Part shown: one piece after another, positions 1 to 5,214 of the stretch | Layout of the letters: each line of letters starts with the position of its first letter | How positions within the stretch are numbered: the first letter of the stretch is position 1 | Assembly (NCBI GenBank): GCA_045606045.1 | Contig: JAZURE010000072.1 | Location: 1 to 5,214, forward strand | Length of the DNA stretch: 5,214 nucleotides | Source of the DNA: RGIG8748 sp045606045 | GTDB lineage: Bacteria > Bacillota > Clostridia > UMGS1810 | Direction of reading: 5' to 3' | The notes under the pieces: generated by a model | Database searches by the model: none | The model's input: the letters and a program-made list of their open reading frames with translations, nothing else | Told to the model about the DNA's origin: nothing | Translations under genes and position numbers: made by a program

Positions 1-35
1 TGCTTACGCCATGAAAATATTATATCATATGCATT

Positions 36-74
36 TTGTCAAGGTAAGACTGCATAGCAGTTCCACCTTGACAA
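36..74. repeat. Long nested hairpin (inverted repeat) upstream of ychF
   Basis: A perfect 10-bp outer arm, TTGTCAAGGT (36-45) with ACCTTGACAA (65-74), encloses a second 5-bp stem ACTGC/GCAGT (49-53, 57-61) with an ATA loop. The two stems are separated by a 3x3 internal loop. No run of T follows on either strand, so it does not read as a standard intrinsic terminator. It could be the end of an upstream transcription unit, a protein-binding palindrome or a small dispersed repeat. The structure is seen directly; the function is unknown. Confidence 0.6.
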
Positions 75-89
75 GGGTAATTTGGAGTA

Positions 90-116
90 ACACTTTTTAT
101 TTTTTAAGAAAAGTGT
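90..116. repeat. Second short inverted repeat in the ychF leader region
   Basis: ACACTTTT (90-97) and AAAAGTGT (109-116) form a perfect 8-bp stem around an 11-nt, T-rich loop. It lies 15 bp after the larger hairpin. No T-run follows the 3' arm, so it is at best an atypical terminator for a gene to the left of the window. No coding sequence is supported anywhere in 1-268. Confidence 0.4.
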
Positions 117-169
117 CACCCATCATTGACAATCGCACAAATTCATACAATTATATTGTAAAAAACCTA

Positions 170-198
170 TTGCACTCTAAGGCAAAATACTGTATAAT
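170..198 (+). promoter_or_regulatory. Predicted sigma-A promoter of ychF
   Basis: A perfect -10 box TATAAT (193-198) lies 17 bp after TTGCAC (170-175), a partial match to the -35 consensus. Transcription would start near 205, giving a leader of about 60 nt before the ychF start codon. That leader contains a possible CGGTG/CACCG pairing (221-225 with 246-250) just ahead of the ribosome binding site; whether it matters is unknown. Confidence 0.6.
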
Positions 199-268
199 AG
201 TTAAATATTGGGAATAAAAACGGTGATTTTGAATATTATATTGTGCACCGTGCGAAAGGTTGATAAAA

Positions 269-1366
269 ATGAAATTAGGTATAGTAGGTCTGCCGAATGT
301 GGGCAAAAGCACACTTTTTAATGCTATAACACAGGCAGGTGCCGAATCTGCAAACTATCCGTTCTGTACCATTGAGCCAAATGTGGGTGTGGTTGCCGTT
401 CCGGATGAAAGACTCGAAAAATTAAGAGACATGTATAATCCGCAGAAGTTCACCCCCGCTACTGTTGAGTTTGTAGATATTGCAGGTCTTGTAAAAGGTG
501 CGAGCAAAGGCGAAGGTCTTGGAAACAAGTTTCTTTCTCATATAAGAGAGGTTGATGCAATACTTCATGTAGTGCGTTGCTTTGAGGACCCCAACATTGT
601 CCATGTAGACGGGAAGATAGGTCCTGCAAGAGATATTGAGACCATAAACATGGAACTTATTTTTGCCGACATGGAAAGTCTCGAAAAAAGAATAGACAAA
701 ACCAAGAAAGCCATGAAAGGCGGAGACAAGAAATATCAGGCAGAGCTCACATTGCTCGAAAAGATATATGCTACACTTGAAGAAGGAAAATGCGCAAGAA
801 CTCTTTCCTACTCTAAGGAAGAAAACGAAATCCTCAAAGAAATTTCTCTTCTTACACTTAAGCCCGTAATATATGCTGCAAATGTATCCGAGGATGATTT
901 CGCAAACGGTATAGAAGAAAACACATTTATAAAGGAGCTTACCGAGATTGCTGATGCCGAAGGTAGTGAAGTACTCCCCATATGTGCAAGAATCGAGGAA
1001 GAAATAACCGAGCTTGATGACAGCGAAAAGGATGAGTTTTTAAAGGAACTCGGCATCGAAGAATCTGGACTTAACAGACTTATTAAGAAAAGCTACAGTC
1101 TTCTTGGTCTTATAAGCTACCTCACCGCAGGCGAGCCTGAGGTAAGAGCATGGACCATTAAGAAAGGTACAAAAGCTCCGCAGGCAGCAGGTAAAATTCA
1201 CACAGACTTTGAAAGAGGCTTTATAAGAGCTGAAGTTGTTTCTTTCGACGACCTTATGGCTTGCGGCACCTATGCTGCAGCGCGAGAAAAAGGCCTTGTT
1301 CGTCTTGAAGGGAAAGAATATATTATGAACGACGGTGACATAGTTCTCTTCAGATTCAATGTATGA
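269..1366 (+). CDS. ychF: Redox-regulated ATPase YchF (OLA1 family)
   Basis: Universal P-loop NTPase of the Obg superfamily. Unlike its GTPase relatives it is known to prefer ATP; it associates with ribosomes and affects stress responses. Visible motifs are the Walker A/G1 loop GLPNVGKS (residues 7-14), the G3 motif DIAGL (70-74), and NVSE (205-208) where GTPases have NKxD, the signature of altered base specificity. A helical region lies between G3 and NVSE, and a C-terminal TGS domain covers about 280-365 (from LISYLTAGEPEVRAW to DIVLFRFNV). The length of 365 aa is normal for the family. The frame extends upstream to a TTG at 260, but GAAAGG (254-259) sits 9 nt before the ATG at 269 and the family begins MKLGIVGLPNVG, so ATG 269 is chosen. 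It is probably monocistronic: groES has its own promoter and operator. No clear terminator follows it. Confidence 0.97.
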   Translation: MKLGIVGLPNVGKSTLFNAITQAGAESANYPFCTIEPNVGVVAVPDERLEKLRDMYNPQKFTPATVEFVDIAGLVKGASKGEGLGNKFLSHIREVDAILHVVRCFEDPNIVHVDGKIGPARDIETINMELIFADMESLEKRIDKTKKAMKGGDKKYQAELTLLEKIYATLEEGKCARTLSYSKEENEILKEISLLTLKPVIYAANVSEDDFANGIEENTFIKELTEIADAEGSEVLPICARIEEEITELDDSEKDEFLKELGIEESGLNRLIKKSYSLLGLISYLTAGEPEVRAWTIKKGTKAPQAAGKIHTDFERGFIRAEVVSFDDLMACGTYAAAREKGLVRLEGKEYIMNDGDIVLFRFNV

Positions 1367-1490
1367 TTATCACCCAAGCCCTTAATTTGCTAAAATTAAC
1401 ATTTTATTCATGGTTTTATAAAAACCGATGAAAACTAAAGAAAAAGAAAGATATTTTATCCTAATTGTCCAAAACCGCAATTTATCACAT

Positions 1491-1519
1491 TTGCAATCTC
1501 CTACCCAAATGGGTAATAT
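1491..1519 (+). promoter_or_regulatory. Predicted promoter of groES-groEL
   Basis: TTGCAA (1491-1496) and TAATAT (1514-1519) are 17 bp apart and each matches the sigma-A consensus at four of six positions. Transcription would start near 1526, just ahead of the CIRCE operator, which is the usual arrangement for HrcA-repressed chaperonin operons. The AT-rich run after it offers other -10 boxes, so the exact element is uncertain. The rest of the gap from ychF (1367-1490) contains only a weak GGTTTT/AAAACC hairpin without a T-run. Confidence 0.45.
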
Positions 1520-1531
1520 TATTATTGTATT

Positions 1532-1558
1532 TTAGCACTCAAACCAAAAGAGTGCTAA
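1532..1558 (+). promoter_or_regulatory. CIRCE operator (HrcA binding site)
   Basis: TTAGCACTC (1532-1540), nine spacer bases, then GAGTGCTAA (1550-1558) is an exact match to the CIRCE consensus TTAGCACTC-N9-GAGTGCTAA. One further base pair (T1531/A1559) extends the palindrome. In Bacillota the HrcA repressor binds CIRCE and needs GroEL for full activity, so groESL is repressed until misfolded protein titrates the chaperonin. The site falls at the start of the predicted transcript, 52 bp before groES. The hrcA gene is not in the window. Confidence 0.97.
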
Positions 1559-1610
1559 ACATAAATTAATGAATACTGTGCCTTGCGCACATCGAAAGGA
1601 TGTAAAAATT

Positions 1611-1895
1611 ATGACTATTAAACCCTTAGCAGACAGAGTTGTAATTCAGATGGTAGAATCCGAAGAAACAACCCAGAGCGGTATTGTGCTCCCCGGAAGT
1701 GCTAAAGAAAAGCCTCAGGTTGCCGAGGTTGTTGCTGTAGGCCCTGGTGCTGTAGTAGACGGAAAAACCGTTCCTATGGAAGTAAAAATTGGTGATAAGG
1801 TTCTTATAAGCCAGTATGCCGGTACAACTGTAAAGCTTGACGGCAACGAAAATATCATCGTAAGACAAAGTGATATTCTCGCTGTTGTAGAATAA
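1611..1895 (+). CDS. groES: Co-chaperonin GroES (Hsp10)
   Basis: Seven-subunit lid that caps the GroEL chamber in an ATP-dependent cycle in the cytoplasm. The 94-residue product begins MTIKPLADRVVIQ, the conserved first beta strand. The mobile loop that contacts GroEL is at about residues 17-32 (EETTQSGIVLPGSAKE, with the IVL triplet), followed by the typical VGPG turn, GDKVLISQYAGT and a C-terminal ILAVVE. The frame is open further upstream to an ATG at 1569, which would add 14 residues not found in the family. AAGGA (1596-1600) lies 10 nt before ATG 1611, so that start is chosen. The stop codon overlaps the groEL ribosome binding site and only 14 bp separate the genes, so the two are translated from one mRNA. 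Confidence 0.97.
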   Translation: MTIKPLADRVVIQMVESEETTQSGIVLPGSAKEKPQVAEVVAVGPGAVVDGKTVPMEVKIGDKVLISQYAGTTVKLDGNENIIVRQSDILAVVE

Positions 1896-1909
1896 GGAGG
1901 AATTTTAAG

Positions 1910-3550
1910 ATGGCAAAACAGATTTTATTTGGCGAAGAAGCAAGACGCGCACTTCAGTCCGGTGTAGACCAGCTTGCAGATGCAGTTAAGATTACATTAG
2001 GACCCAAGGGAAGAAATGTGGTACTCGACAAGAAGTTCGGTTCTCCCCTTATTACAAACGACGGTGTAACTATAGCAAAAGATATAGAATTAGAAGATGC
2101 TTTTGAAAACATGGGTGCTCAGCTTGTAAAGGAAGTTGCTACAAAGACAAATGATGTAGCAGGTGACGGTACAACAACCGCTACTCTTCTTGCACAGGCA
2201 ATAATCCGTGAGGGATTAAAGAATGTAACCGCAGGCGCTAATCCCATGATAGTAAAGAAAGGCATTCAGAAGTCTGTAGATGCAGCCGTAGAATATATCC
2301 TCAAAAATGCCAAGAAAGTAAGCGGCAAGGAAGATATAGCAAGAGTTGCTTCCGTATCTGCTGCAAATGAATACATCGGTAACCTTATTGCAGACGCTAT
2401 GGAAAAGGTAACTGCAGACGGTGTTATAACCGTAGAAGAATCTAAGACAGCAGAAACCTACTGCGATGTTGTAGAGGGTATGCAGTTTGACAGAGGTTAC
2501 ATCTCTCCCTACATGGTTACAGATACAGAAAAGATGGAAGCTGTATTGGATGATGCTTATATCCTTATTACAGACAAGAAGATTTCCAACATTCAGGAAC
2601 TTCTCCCCATACTTGAGCAGATTGTACAGCAGGGCAAAAAGCTCCTTATAATTGCTGAGGATATCGAAGGCGAAGCTCTTACAACACTTGTAGTTAATAA
2701 ACTCCGCGGTACATTTACTTGCGTAGCTGTAAAAGCTCCCGGTTTTGGCGACAGAAGAAAAGAAATGCTCCGTGATATTGCTATCCTTACAGGCGGTCAG
2801 GTAATAAGCGACGAGCTTGGATTTGACCTTAAGGAAACAACAATAGATATGCTCGGTACCGCAAAACAGGTTAAAGTTCAGAAGGAACTCACAATCATCG
2901 TAGATGGCAACGGTAATTCCGATGCTATTCAAGACAGAATTGCAGTAATCAAGAACCAGATAGAAGAAACAAACAGCGAATTCGATAGAGAAAAGCTTCA
3001 GGAAAGACTTGCTAAGCTCTCGGGCGGTGTAGCAGTAATCAAGGTTGGTGCAGCTACAGAAACCGAAATGAAGGAAATGAAGCTTAGAATCGAAGATGCT
3101 CTCGCTGCTACAAAGGCTGCTGTAGAAGAAGGTATAATAGCAGGTGGCGGTACATCCTACATCAACGCTATCCCCTCTGTAGAAGCTCTTCTCAAAGATA
3201 TTGACGACGCAGACGAAAAGACAGGTGTTCAGATAATCTTAAAGGCACTCGAAGAGCCTGTTAAACAGATTGCTAAAAACGCAGGTCTCGAAGGCTCAGT
3301 AATTGTAGATAAGATTAAATCCAGCGAGCCAGGTGTTGGCTTCAATGCGCTTGTAGAAAAGTATGTAAATATGGTAGAAGACGGTATAGTAGACCCTGCC
3401 AAGGTTACAAGAAGCGCTCTCCAGAACGCTGCAAGTGTTGCCAGCATGGTACTCACTACAGAAAGCATTGTTGCCGACAAGGTAGACCCCAATGCAACCG
3501 CAGCTATGCCTGCAGGCGGCGGTATGCCCGGTGGAATGGGAATGTATTAA
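1910..3550 (+). CDS. groEL: Chaperonin GroEL (Hsp60)
   Basis: Type I chaperonin subunit; two stacked rings of seven fold proteins inside a cavity closed by GroES, using ATP. The product has 546 aa, normal length. Equatorial-domain ATP site residues are visible: GPKGRNVVLD near 31-40, NDG at 50-52 and GDGTTT at 85-90. The catalytic aspartate equivalent to E. coli Asp398 is Asp396, in EDALAATKAAVEEGIIAGGG. The apical domain occupies roughly 190-375. The C-terminus is the usual flexible glycine-methionine tail, GGGMPGGMGMY. A strong AAGGAGG (1894-1900), overlapping the groES stop, sits 9 nt before the ATG. It is the last gene of the CIRCE-controlled operon and is closed by a terminator. No frame damage or missing key residue was seen. 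Confidence 0.98.
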   Translation: MAKQILFGEEARRALQSGVDQLADAVKITLGPKGRNVVLDKKFGSPLITNDGVTIAKDIELEDAFENMGAQLVKEVATKTNDVAGDGTTTATLLAQAIIREGLKNVTAGANPMIVKKGIQKSVDAAVEYILKNAKKVSGKEDIARVASVSAANEYIGNLIADAMEKVTADGVITVEESKTAETYCDVVEGMQFDRGYISPYMVTDTEKMEAVLDDAYILITDKKISNIQELLPILEQIVQQGKKLLIIAEDIEGEALTTLVVNKLRGTFTCVAVKAPGFGDRRKEMLRDIAILTGGQVISDELGFDLKETTIDMLGTAKQVKVQKELTIIVDGNGNSDAIQDRIAVIKNQIEETNSEFDREKLQERLAKLSGGVAVIKVGAATETEMKEMKLRIEDALAATKAAVEEGIIAGGGTSYINAIPSVEALLKDIDDADEKTGVQIILKALEEPVKQIAKNAGLEGSVIVDKIKSSEPGVGFNALVEKYVNMVEDGIVDPAKVTRSALQNAASVASMVLTTESIVADKVDPNATAAMPAGGGMPGGMGMY

Positions 3551-3565
3551 TACAACCAAAAACGC

Positions 3566-3600
3566 ATATGAGGCTTGCTTTTGCAGGCCTCATATTTTTT
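3566..3600 (+). terminator. Intrinsic terminator of groES-groEL
   Basis: ATATGAGGC (3566-3574) pairs perfectly with GCCTCATAT (3587-3595). An inner TGC/GCA pairing closes a TTTT tetraloop, and six T residues (3595-3600) follow directly. It begins 15 bp after the groEL stop. Confidence 0.92.
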
Positions 3601-3621
3601 GATTTCTGTATGGTTTTCCGG

Positions 3622-3650
3622 TTGACAAACCCTGTAAAATATGGTATAGT
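3622..3650 (+). promoter_or_regulatory. Strong tRNA-type promoter, now ahead of a broken tRNA copy
   Basis: A perfect -35 box TTGACA (3622-3627), a 17-bp spacer and TATAGT (3645-3650) preceded by TG one base upstream (extended -10) make this the best promoter in the window. Start would be near 3657, only some 7 nt before the tRNA-Pro 5' fragment, as is typical for stable-RNA genes. It is probably the original promoter of the tRNA-Pro gene, which now lies 203 bp further downstream. Confidence 0.8.
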
Positions 3651-3663
3651 TTAATAGTTGCAT

Positions 3664-3703
3664 CGGGATATAGCGCAGTTTGGTAGCGCGCTTCGTTCGG
3701 GAC
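3664..3703 (+). pseudogene. Truncated tRNA-Pro(CGG): 5' 40 nt only
   Basis: These 40 bases are identical to the first 40 of the intact tRNA-Pro at 3867; identity begins one base earlier (T3663/T3866). They contain the acceptor 5' strand CGGGATA, the whole D arm, the anticodon 5' stem CTTCG and the loop TTCGGGA. After C3703 the sequence diverges (ACGATAC instead of GAAGAGG), so no 3' anticodon stem, T arm or CCA end follows. It cannot give a functional tRNA. The breakpoint just past the anticodon loop fits a tyrosine-recombinase crossover there, making this one attachment-site junction. A tandem duplication with partial deletion is the alternative. Confidence 0.88.
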
Positions 3704-3865
3704 ACGATACTAACCAATTCATTAGTACATACCCGAACCCCAACAAACCGTTCAACACCGCCACTTTATGGCGACCTAAAAAACAAAATACATGTGGTCA
3801 AACCAGTTTTGACCACATGTTATCCCACAGACACGGGAGATATAGAAAAAACTAAATATTTTATT

Positions 3866-3866
<1 letters not shown>
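3704..3866. mobile_element. 163-bp insert between tRNA-Pro copies, probable element end or remnant
   Basis: This sequence separates the 5' tRNA fragment from the intact tRNA and resembles neither. It has no credible reading frame. It holds a small hairpin CGCCA/TGGCG (3759-3763, 3769-3773) and the perfect 13-bp inverted repeat at 3790-3820. The repeat arm TTTGACCACATGT recurs beyond the tRNA at 4012-4024. Together with the att-like repeats at both ends, it is best read as the joined ends of an integrated element that lost its interior, or as one element end left by accretion. That reading is inference. Confidence 0.5.
3790..3820. repeat. Perfect 13-bp inverted repeat, candidate recombinase arm sites
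   Basis: ACATGTGGTCAAA (3790-3802) and TTTGACCACATGT (3808-3820) are exact reverse complements separated by CCAGT. No T-run follows, so it is not a normal terminator. The right arm is repeated exactly at 4012-4024. Repeated short motifs near an attachment site, close to an integrase gene, suggest arm-type binding sites for the recombinase or its directionality factor. This is inferred from position only. Confidence 0.65.
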
Positions 3867-3943
<77 letters not shown>

Positions 3944-3947
3944 CCTT

Positions 3948-3982
3948 AAACCTCAGTAACCAAGCGGTTTCTGAGGTTTTTG
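3948..3982 (+). terminator. Intrinsic terminator after tRNA-Pro
   Basis: AAACCTCAG (3948-3956) pairs with CTGAGGTTT (3971-3979). An inner AACC/GGTT stem continues it after a single T/T mismatch and closes on AAGC. Five T residues (3977-3981) end the structure. It starts 5 nt after the CCA end. Confidence 0.9.
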
Positions 3983-4011
3983 CTATATTTGAAAAACTCT
4001 GTTTTTTCGGG

Positions 4012-4024
4012 TTTGACCACATGT
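4012..4024 (+). repeat. Third copy of TTTGACCACATGT
   Basis: This 13-mer is identical to 3808-3820 and is the inverse of 3790-3802. It lies between the tRNA terminator and the unknown gene at 4105. Fourteen bases later CTGTGGGATAA (4038-4048) is the exact reverse complement of TTATCCCACAG (3820-3830), which adjoins the left copy. The rest of 4049-4104 shows nothing recognisable. Confidence 0.6.
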
Positions 4025-4104
4025 GTTTTTGATTCAACTGTGGGATAAGATTTCCTGCTGAAAAGCACCATATAACTCTTATGTAAAAATGTAAAGGTTA
4101 AGTA

Positions 4105-4602
4105 TTAATACATTATTTCTTTTTCGCAATACTCCATACAATTTTTAACCAATTCATTCATTTCAATATAATATTCATTGAATTTATAGGCACATTGTTC
4201 TGAAAGTCTCCCATTATTGTTTACTTTACAATCATATAACATATCAGCTATTTGTTGCCACTTCGTTAGACATTTTTCAAATCCTATGTTGGATTTTTCA
4301 ATTGCAATAGGATGAGTGTCTGCAAAAACAACTAAATCTTGAATCATTCCTGCAGCGGGATTCCATAATTCTACAAAATCACATGTTATTCCAGAGCGTA
4401 CATTATCAGCCTTTTGAAAGTTTCTTATCAATTTATAAAATTCTTGAAGATATCCTAAAAACTCTTTCAACACATCCATTTTATATGTGTTTTTTCTTTC
4501 AATCTCTTTTATTTTAGTCAAATATGATTGCTGAAATAAAAACAATAGAATCCCATTACATGCAATTGGAATAATAATCAAAAGCCAATCTTTAAATTCC
4601 AT
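4105..4602 (-). CDS. Hypothetical small protein with one N-terminal membrane segment
   Basis: Product of 165 aa, function not recognised. It begins MEFKDWLLIIIPIACNGILLFLFQQSYL, where residues about 6-24 form one strongly hydrophobic membrane helix. A basic and acidic stretch (KIKEIERKN) follows, and the rest looks largely helical and soluble, probably cytoplasmic, with several Trp, Cys and aromatic residues. The frame opens at an earlier ATG (4621-4623), but AAGGAG lies between that codon and the ATG at 4600-4602 with a 10-nt spacer, so the inner start is preferred. The gene is visibly richer in A+T than ychF or groEL, and it stands between the tRNA hot spot and the integrase with its own promoter. 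That fits accessory cargo of a mobile element. A defence or regulatory role is possible but nothing in the sequence proves it. Confidence 0.75.
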   Translation of the reverse strand: MEFKDWLLIIIPIACNGILLFLFQQSYLTKIKEIERKNTYKMDVLKEFLGYLQEFYKLIRNFQKADNVRSGITCDFVELWNPAAGMIQDLVVFADTHPIAIEKSNIGFEKCLTKWQQIADMLYDCKVNNNGRLSEQCAYKFNEYYIEMNELVKNCMEYCEKEIMY

Positions 4603-4632
4603 ATTAATGCATCTCCTTTTCATATTAGTAAT

Positions 4633-4661
4633 ATAATATCACACTTTGATTATTTTAACAA
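4633..4661 (-). promoter_or_regulatory. Predicted promoter of the small membrane-protein gene
   Basis: On the - strand TTGTTA (4661-4656) and TATTAT (4638-4633) are separated by 17 bp; they match the consensus at four and five of six positions. The start codon is about 30 bp downstream, leaving room for the AAGGAG site in a short leader. Confidence 0.5.
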
Positions 4662-4719
4662 TATAATTTACCACTTTTCTTTGCTTAAGGCGTATCATAT
4701 TTTAACATACCCAAAAGCT

Positions 4720-4744
4720 ATGGCACGGATTTTTTCCGTGCCAT
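4720..4744 (-). terminator. Hairpin after the integrase gene, possibly bidirectional terminator
   Basis: ATGGCACGGA (4720-4729) and TCCGTGCCAT (4735-4744) form a perfect 10-bp GC-rich stem. It lies 7 bp past the integrase stop codon. The cleaner T-run is on the + strand (4744-4748); on the - strand the stem is followed by AGC and then TTTT. Position suggests it ends integrase transcription and separates it from the next gene. Confidence 0.7.
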
Positions 4745-4751
4745 TTTTATG

Positions 4752-5214
4752 TTACTGTGCCATTCTGAGTTGTGCTTTTTGTTCTGCTATTTCAGCTTTC
4801 ATTTCCTTTATCAGTATGGCGAGCTTTTCTTCACATTCTTCTCTCGTGGGAGCATATATGTTTCTTGCCATTCGTTTGCCGTATGCATTCTTTGGCGAGT
4901 ATCTGCCTTCATAGAGATGGTCGTTTATCTTACTGATACATCCTGTGCCGGGCTTTCTCATCTTGCCCTTTTTAGGCTCGAATTTGGCTTGTGACGGCTT
5001 TTCTTGTTCACCTGAGATTGTTTCTTCGTTGCCGTTTGTATCCTTGTTGAATCGTGCGTTAATCTTTTCTGCTGCTTCTTTCTTCATTTCCTCGGTGCTG
5101 TGCAGGTATATATCAAGTGTTGTTTTGCTTGATACATGTCCGAGGATTGTGGATAAGGTTTTGATGTCCATTCCGTTTGCTACCGATGTGGTTGCGAAGG
5201 TGTGGCGGAGATCG
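4752..5214 (-). CDS. Tyrosine recombinase (phage-type integrase), C-terminal part, cut by window edge
   Basis: Enzyme of the phage-integrase family that cuts and rejoins DNA at att sites through a tyrosine-DNA link. Only the last 153 codons are present; the start lies beyond 5214, and reading from the edge extends past the internal ATG at 5171. The first visible residues DLRHTFATT carry the box II arginine (visible residue 3) and a histidine. Next come LGH (residues 24-26) and LDIYLHST, with Tyr36 the expected nucleophile, so the visible catalytic core is intact. After it, a charged linker (about 40-86) leads to residues 87-135, where GCISKINDHLYEGRY, GKRMARNIY and EECEEKLAILI resemble the arm-type, AP2-like DNA-binding domain normally found at the N-terminus of such integrases. 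A helical, Glu/Lys-rich tail ends the protein. It points toward the tRNA-Pro site, the likely target, but a link to that site is inference. Confidence 0.93.
   Translation of the reverse strand, partial: DLRHTFATTSVANGMDIKTLSTILGHVSSKTTLDIYLHSTEEMKKEAAEKINARFNKDTNGNEETISGEQEKPSQAKFEPKKGKMRKPGTGCISKINDHLYEGRYSPKNAYGKRMARNIYAPTREECEEKLAILIKEMKAEIAEQKAQLRMAQ

Noticed and set aside
11..217. 68-codon + strand reading frame ahead of ychF
   Set aside because: It has no ribosome binding site, runs through both hairpins and the ychF promoter, and its composition does not look protein-coding.
1412..1426. GGTTTT-ATA-AAAACC hairpin as terminator of ychF
   Set aside because: The stem is short and AT-rich and no T-run follows on the + strand, so termination cannot be supported.
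2216..2932. 238-codon reading frame on the - strand inside groEL
   Set aside because: It is an antisense shadow of a well-conserved gene; the product is rich in Cys, Tyr and Phe as expected from reverse reading of coding DNA, and it has no start signal of its own.
4681..4994. Two + strand frames of 77 and 81 codons opposite the integrase
   Set aside because: Both lie antisense to the integrase tail, whose domain pattern is clear; their hydrophobic composition is that of a complement shadow.

Overview
The window looks like a chromosomal segment of a low-to-moderate G+C Gram-positive bacterium, most likely Bacillota, class Clostridia, probably gut-associated. The reasons are a perfect CIRCE operator in front of groES-groEL, strong AGGAGG-type ribosome binding sites, a tRNA with an encoded CCA, and a tyrosine recombinase of the kind common in Oscillospiraceae/Lachnospiraceae integrative elements. 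The taxonomic call is inference from style and not from an alignment.

Left part (1-3600) is core housekeeping DNA, all on the + strand. It opens with a non-coding leader holding two hairpins and a good promoter. Then come ychF (ribosome-associated P-loop ATPase), a promoter plus CIRCE, groES, groEL and a strong intrinsic terminator. GroES and GroEL are the two partners of one chaperonin and are evidently co-transcribed under heat-shock control by HrcA.

Middle part (3600-4104) is the most unusual stretch. A near-consensus tRNA promoter drives not an intact tRNA but the first 40 nt of a tRNA-Pro(CGG), broken just after the anticodon loop. After 163 bp of unrelated sequence the same 40 nt begin again, this time in a complete tRNA-Pro(CGG) with CCA and its own terminator. 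This is the footprint of site-specific integration in the anticodon arm of tRNA-Pro. The 163-bp insert carries a perfect 13-bp inverted repeat (ACATGTGGTCAAA/TTTGACCACATGT). The same 13-mer occurs a third time beyond the tRNA, so these are candidate recombinase arm sites.

Right part (4105-5214) reads on the - strand and looks like mobile-element DNA. It holds an AT-rich gene for a small protein with one predicted membrane segment and no recognised function, and the C-terminal end of a tyrosine recombinase. The recombinase enters from beyond the right edge and ends in an extra domain resembling the arm-site DNA-binding domain usually found at the N-terminus of such integrases. Together these suggest a tRNA-Pro integration hot spot just downstream of groEL, occupied by one element and bearing the scar of another recombination event.
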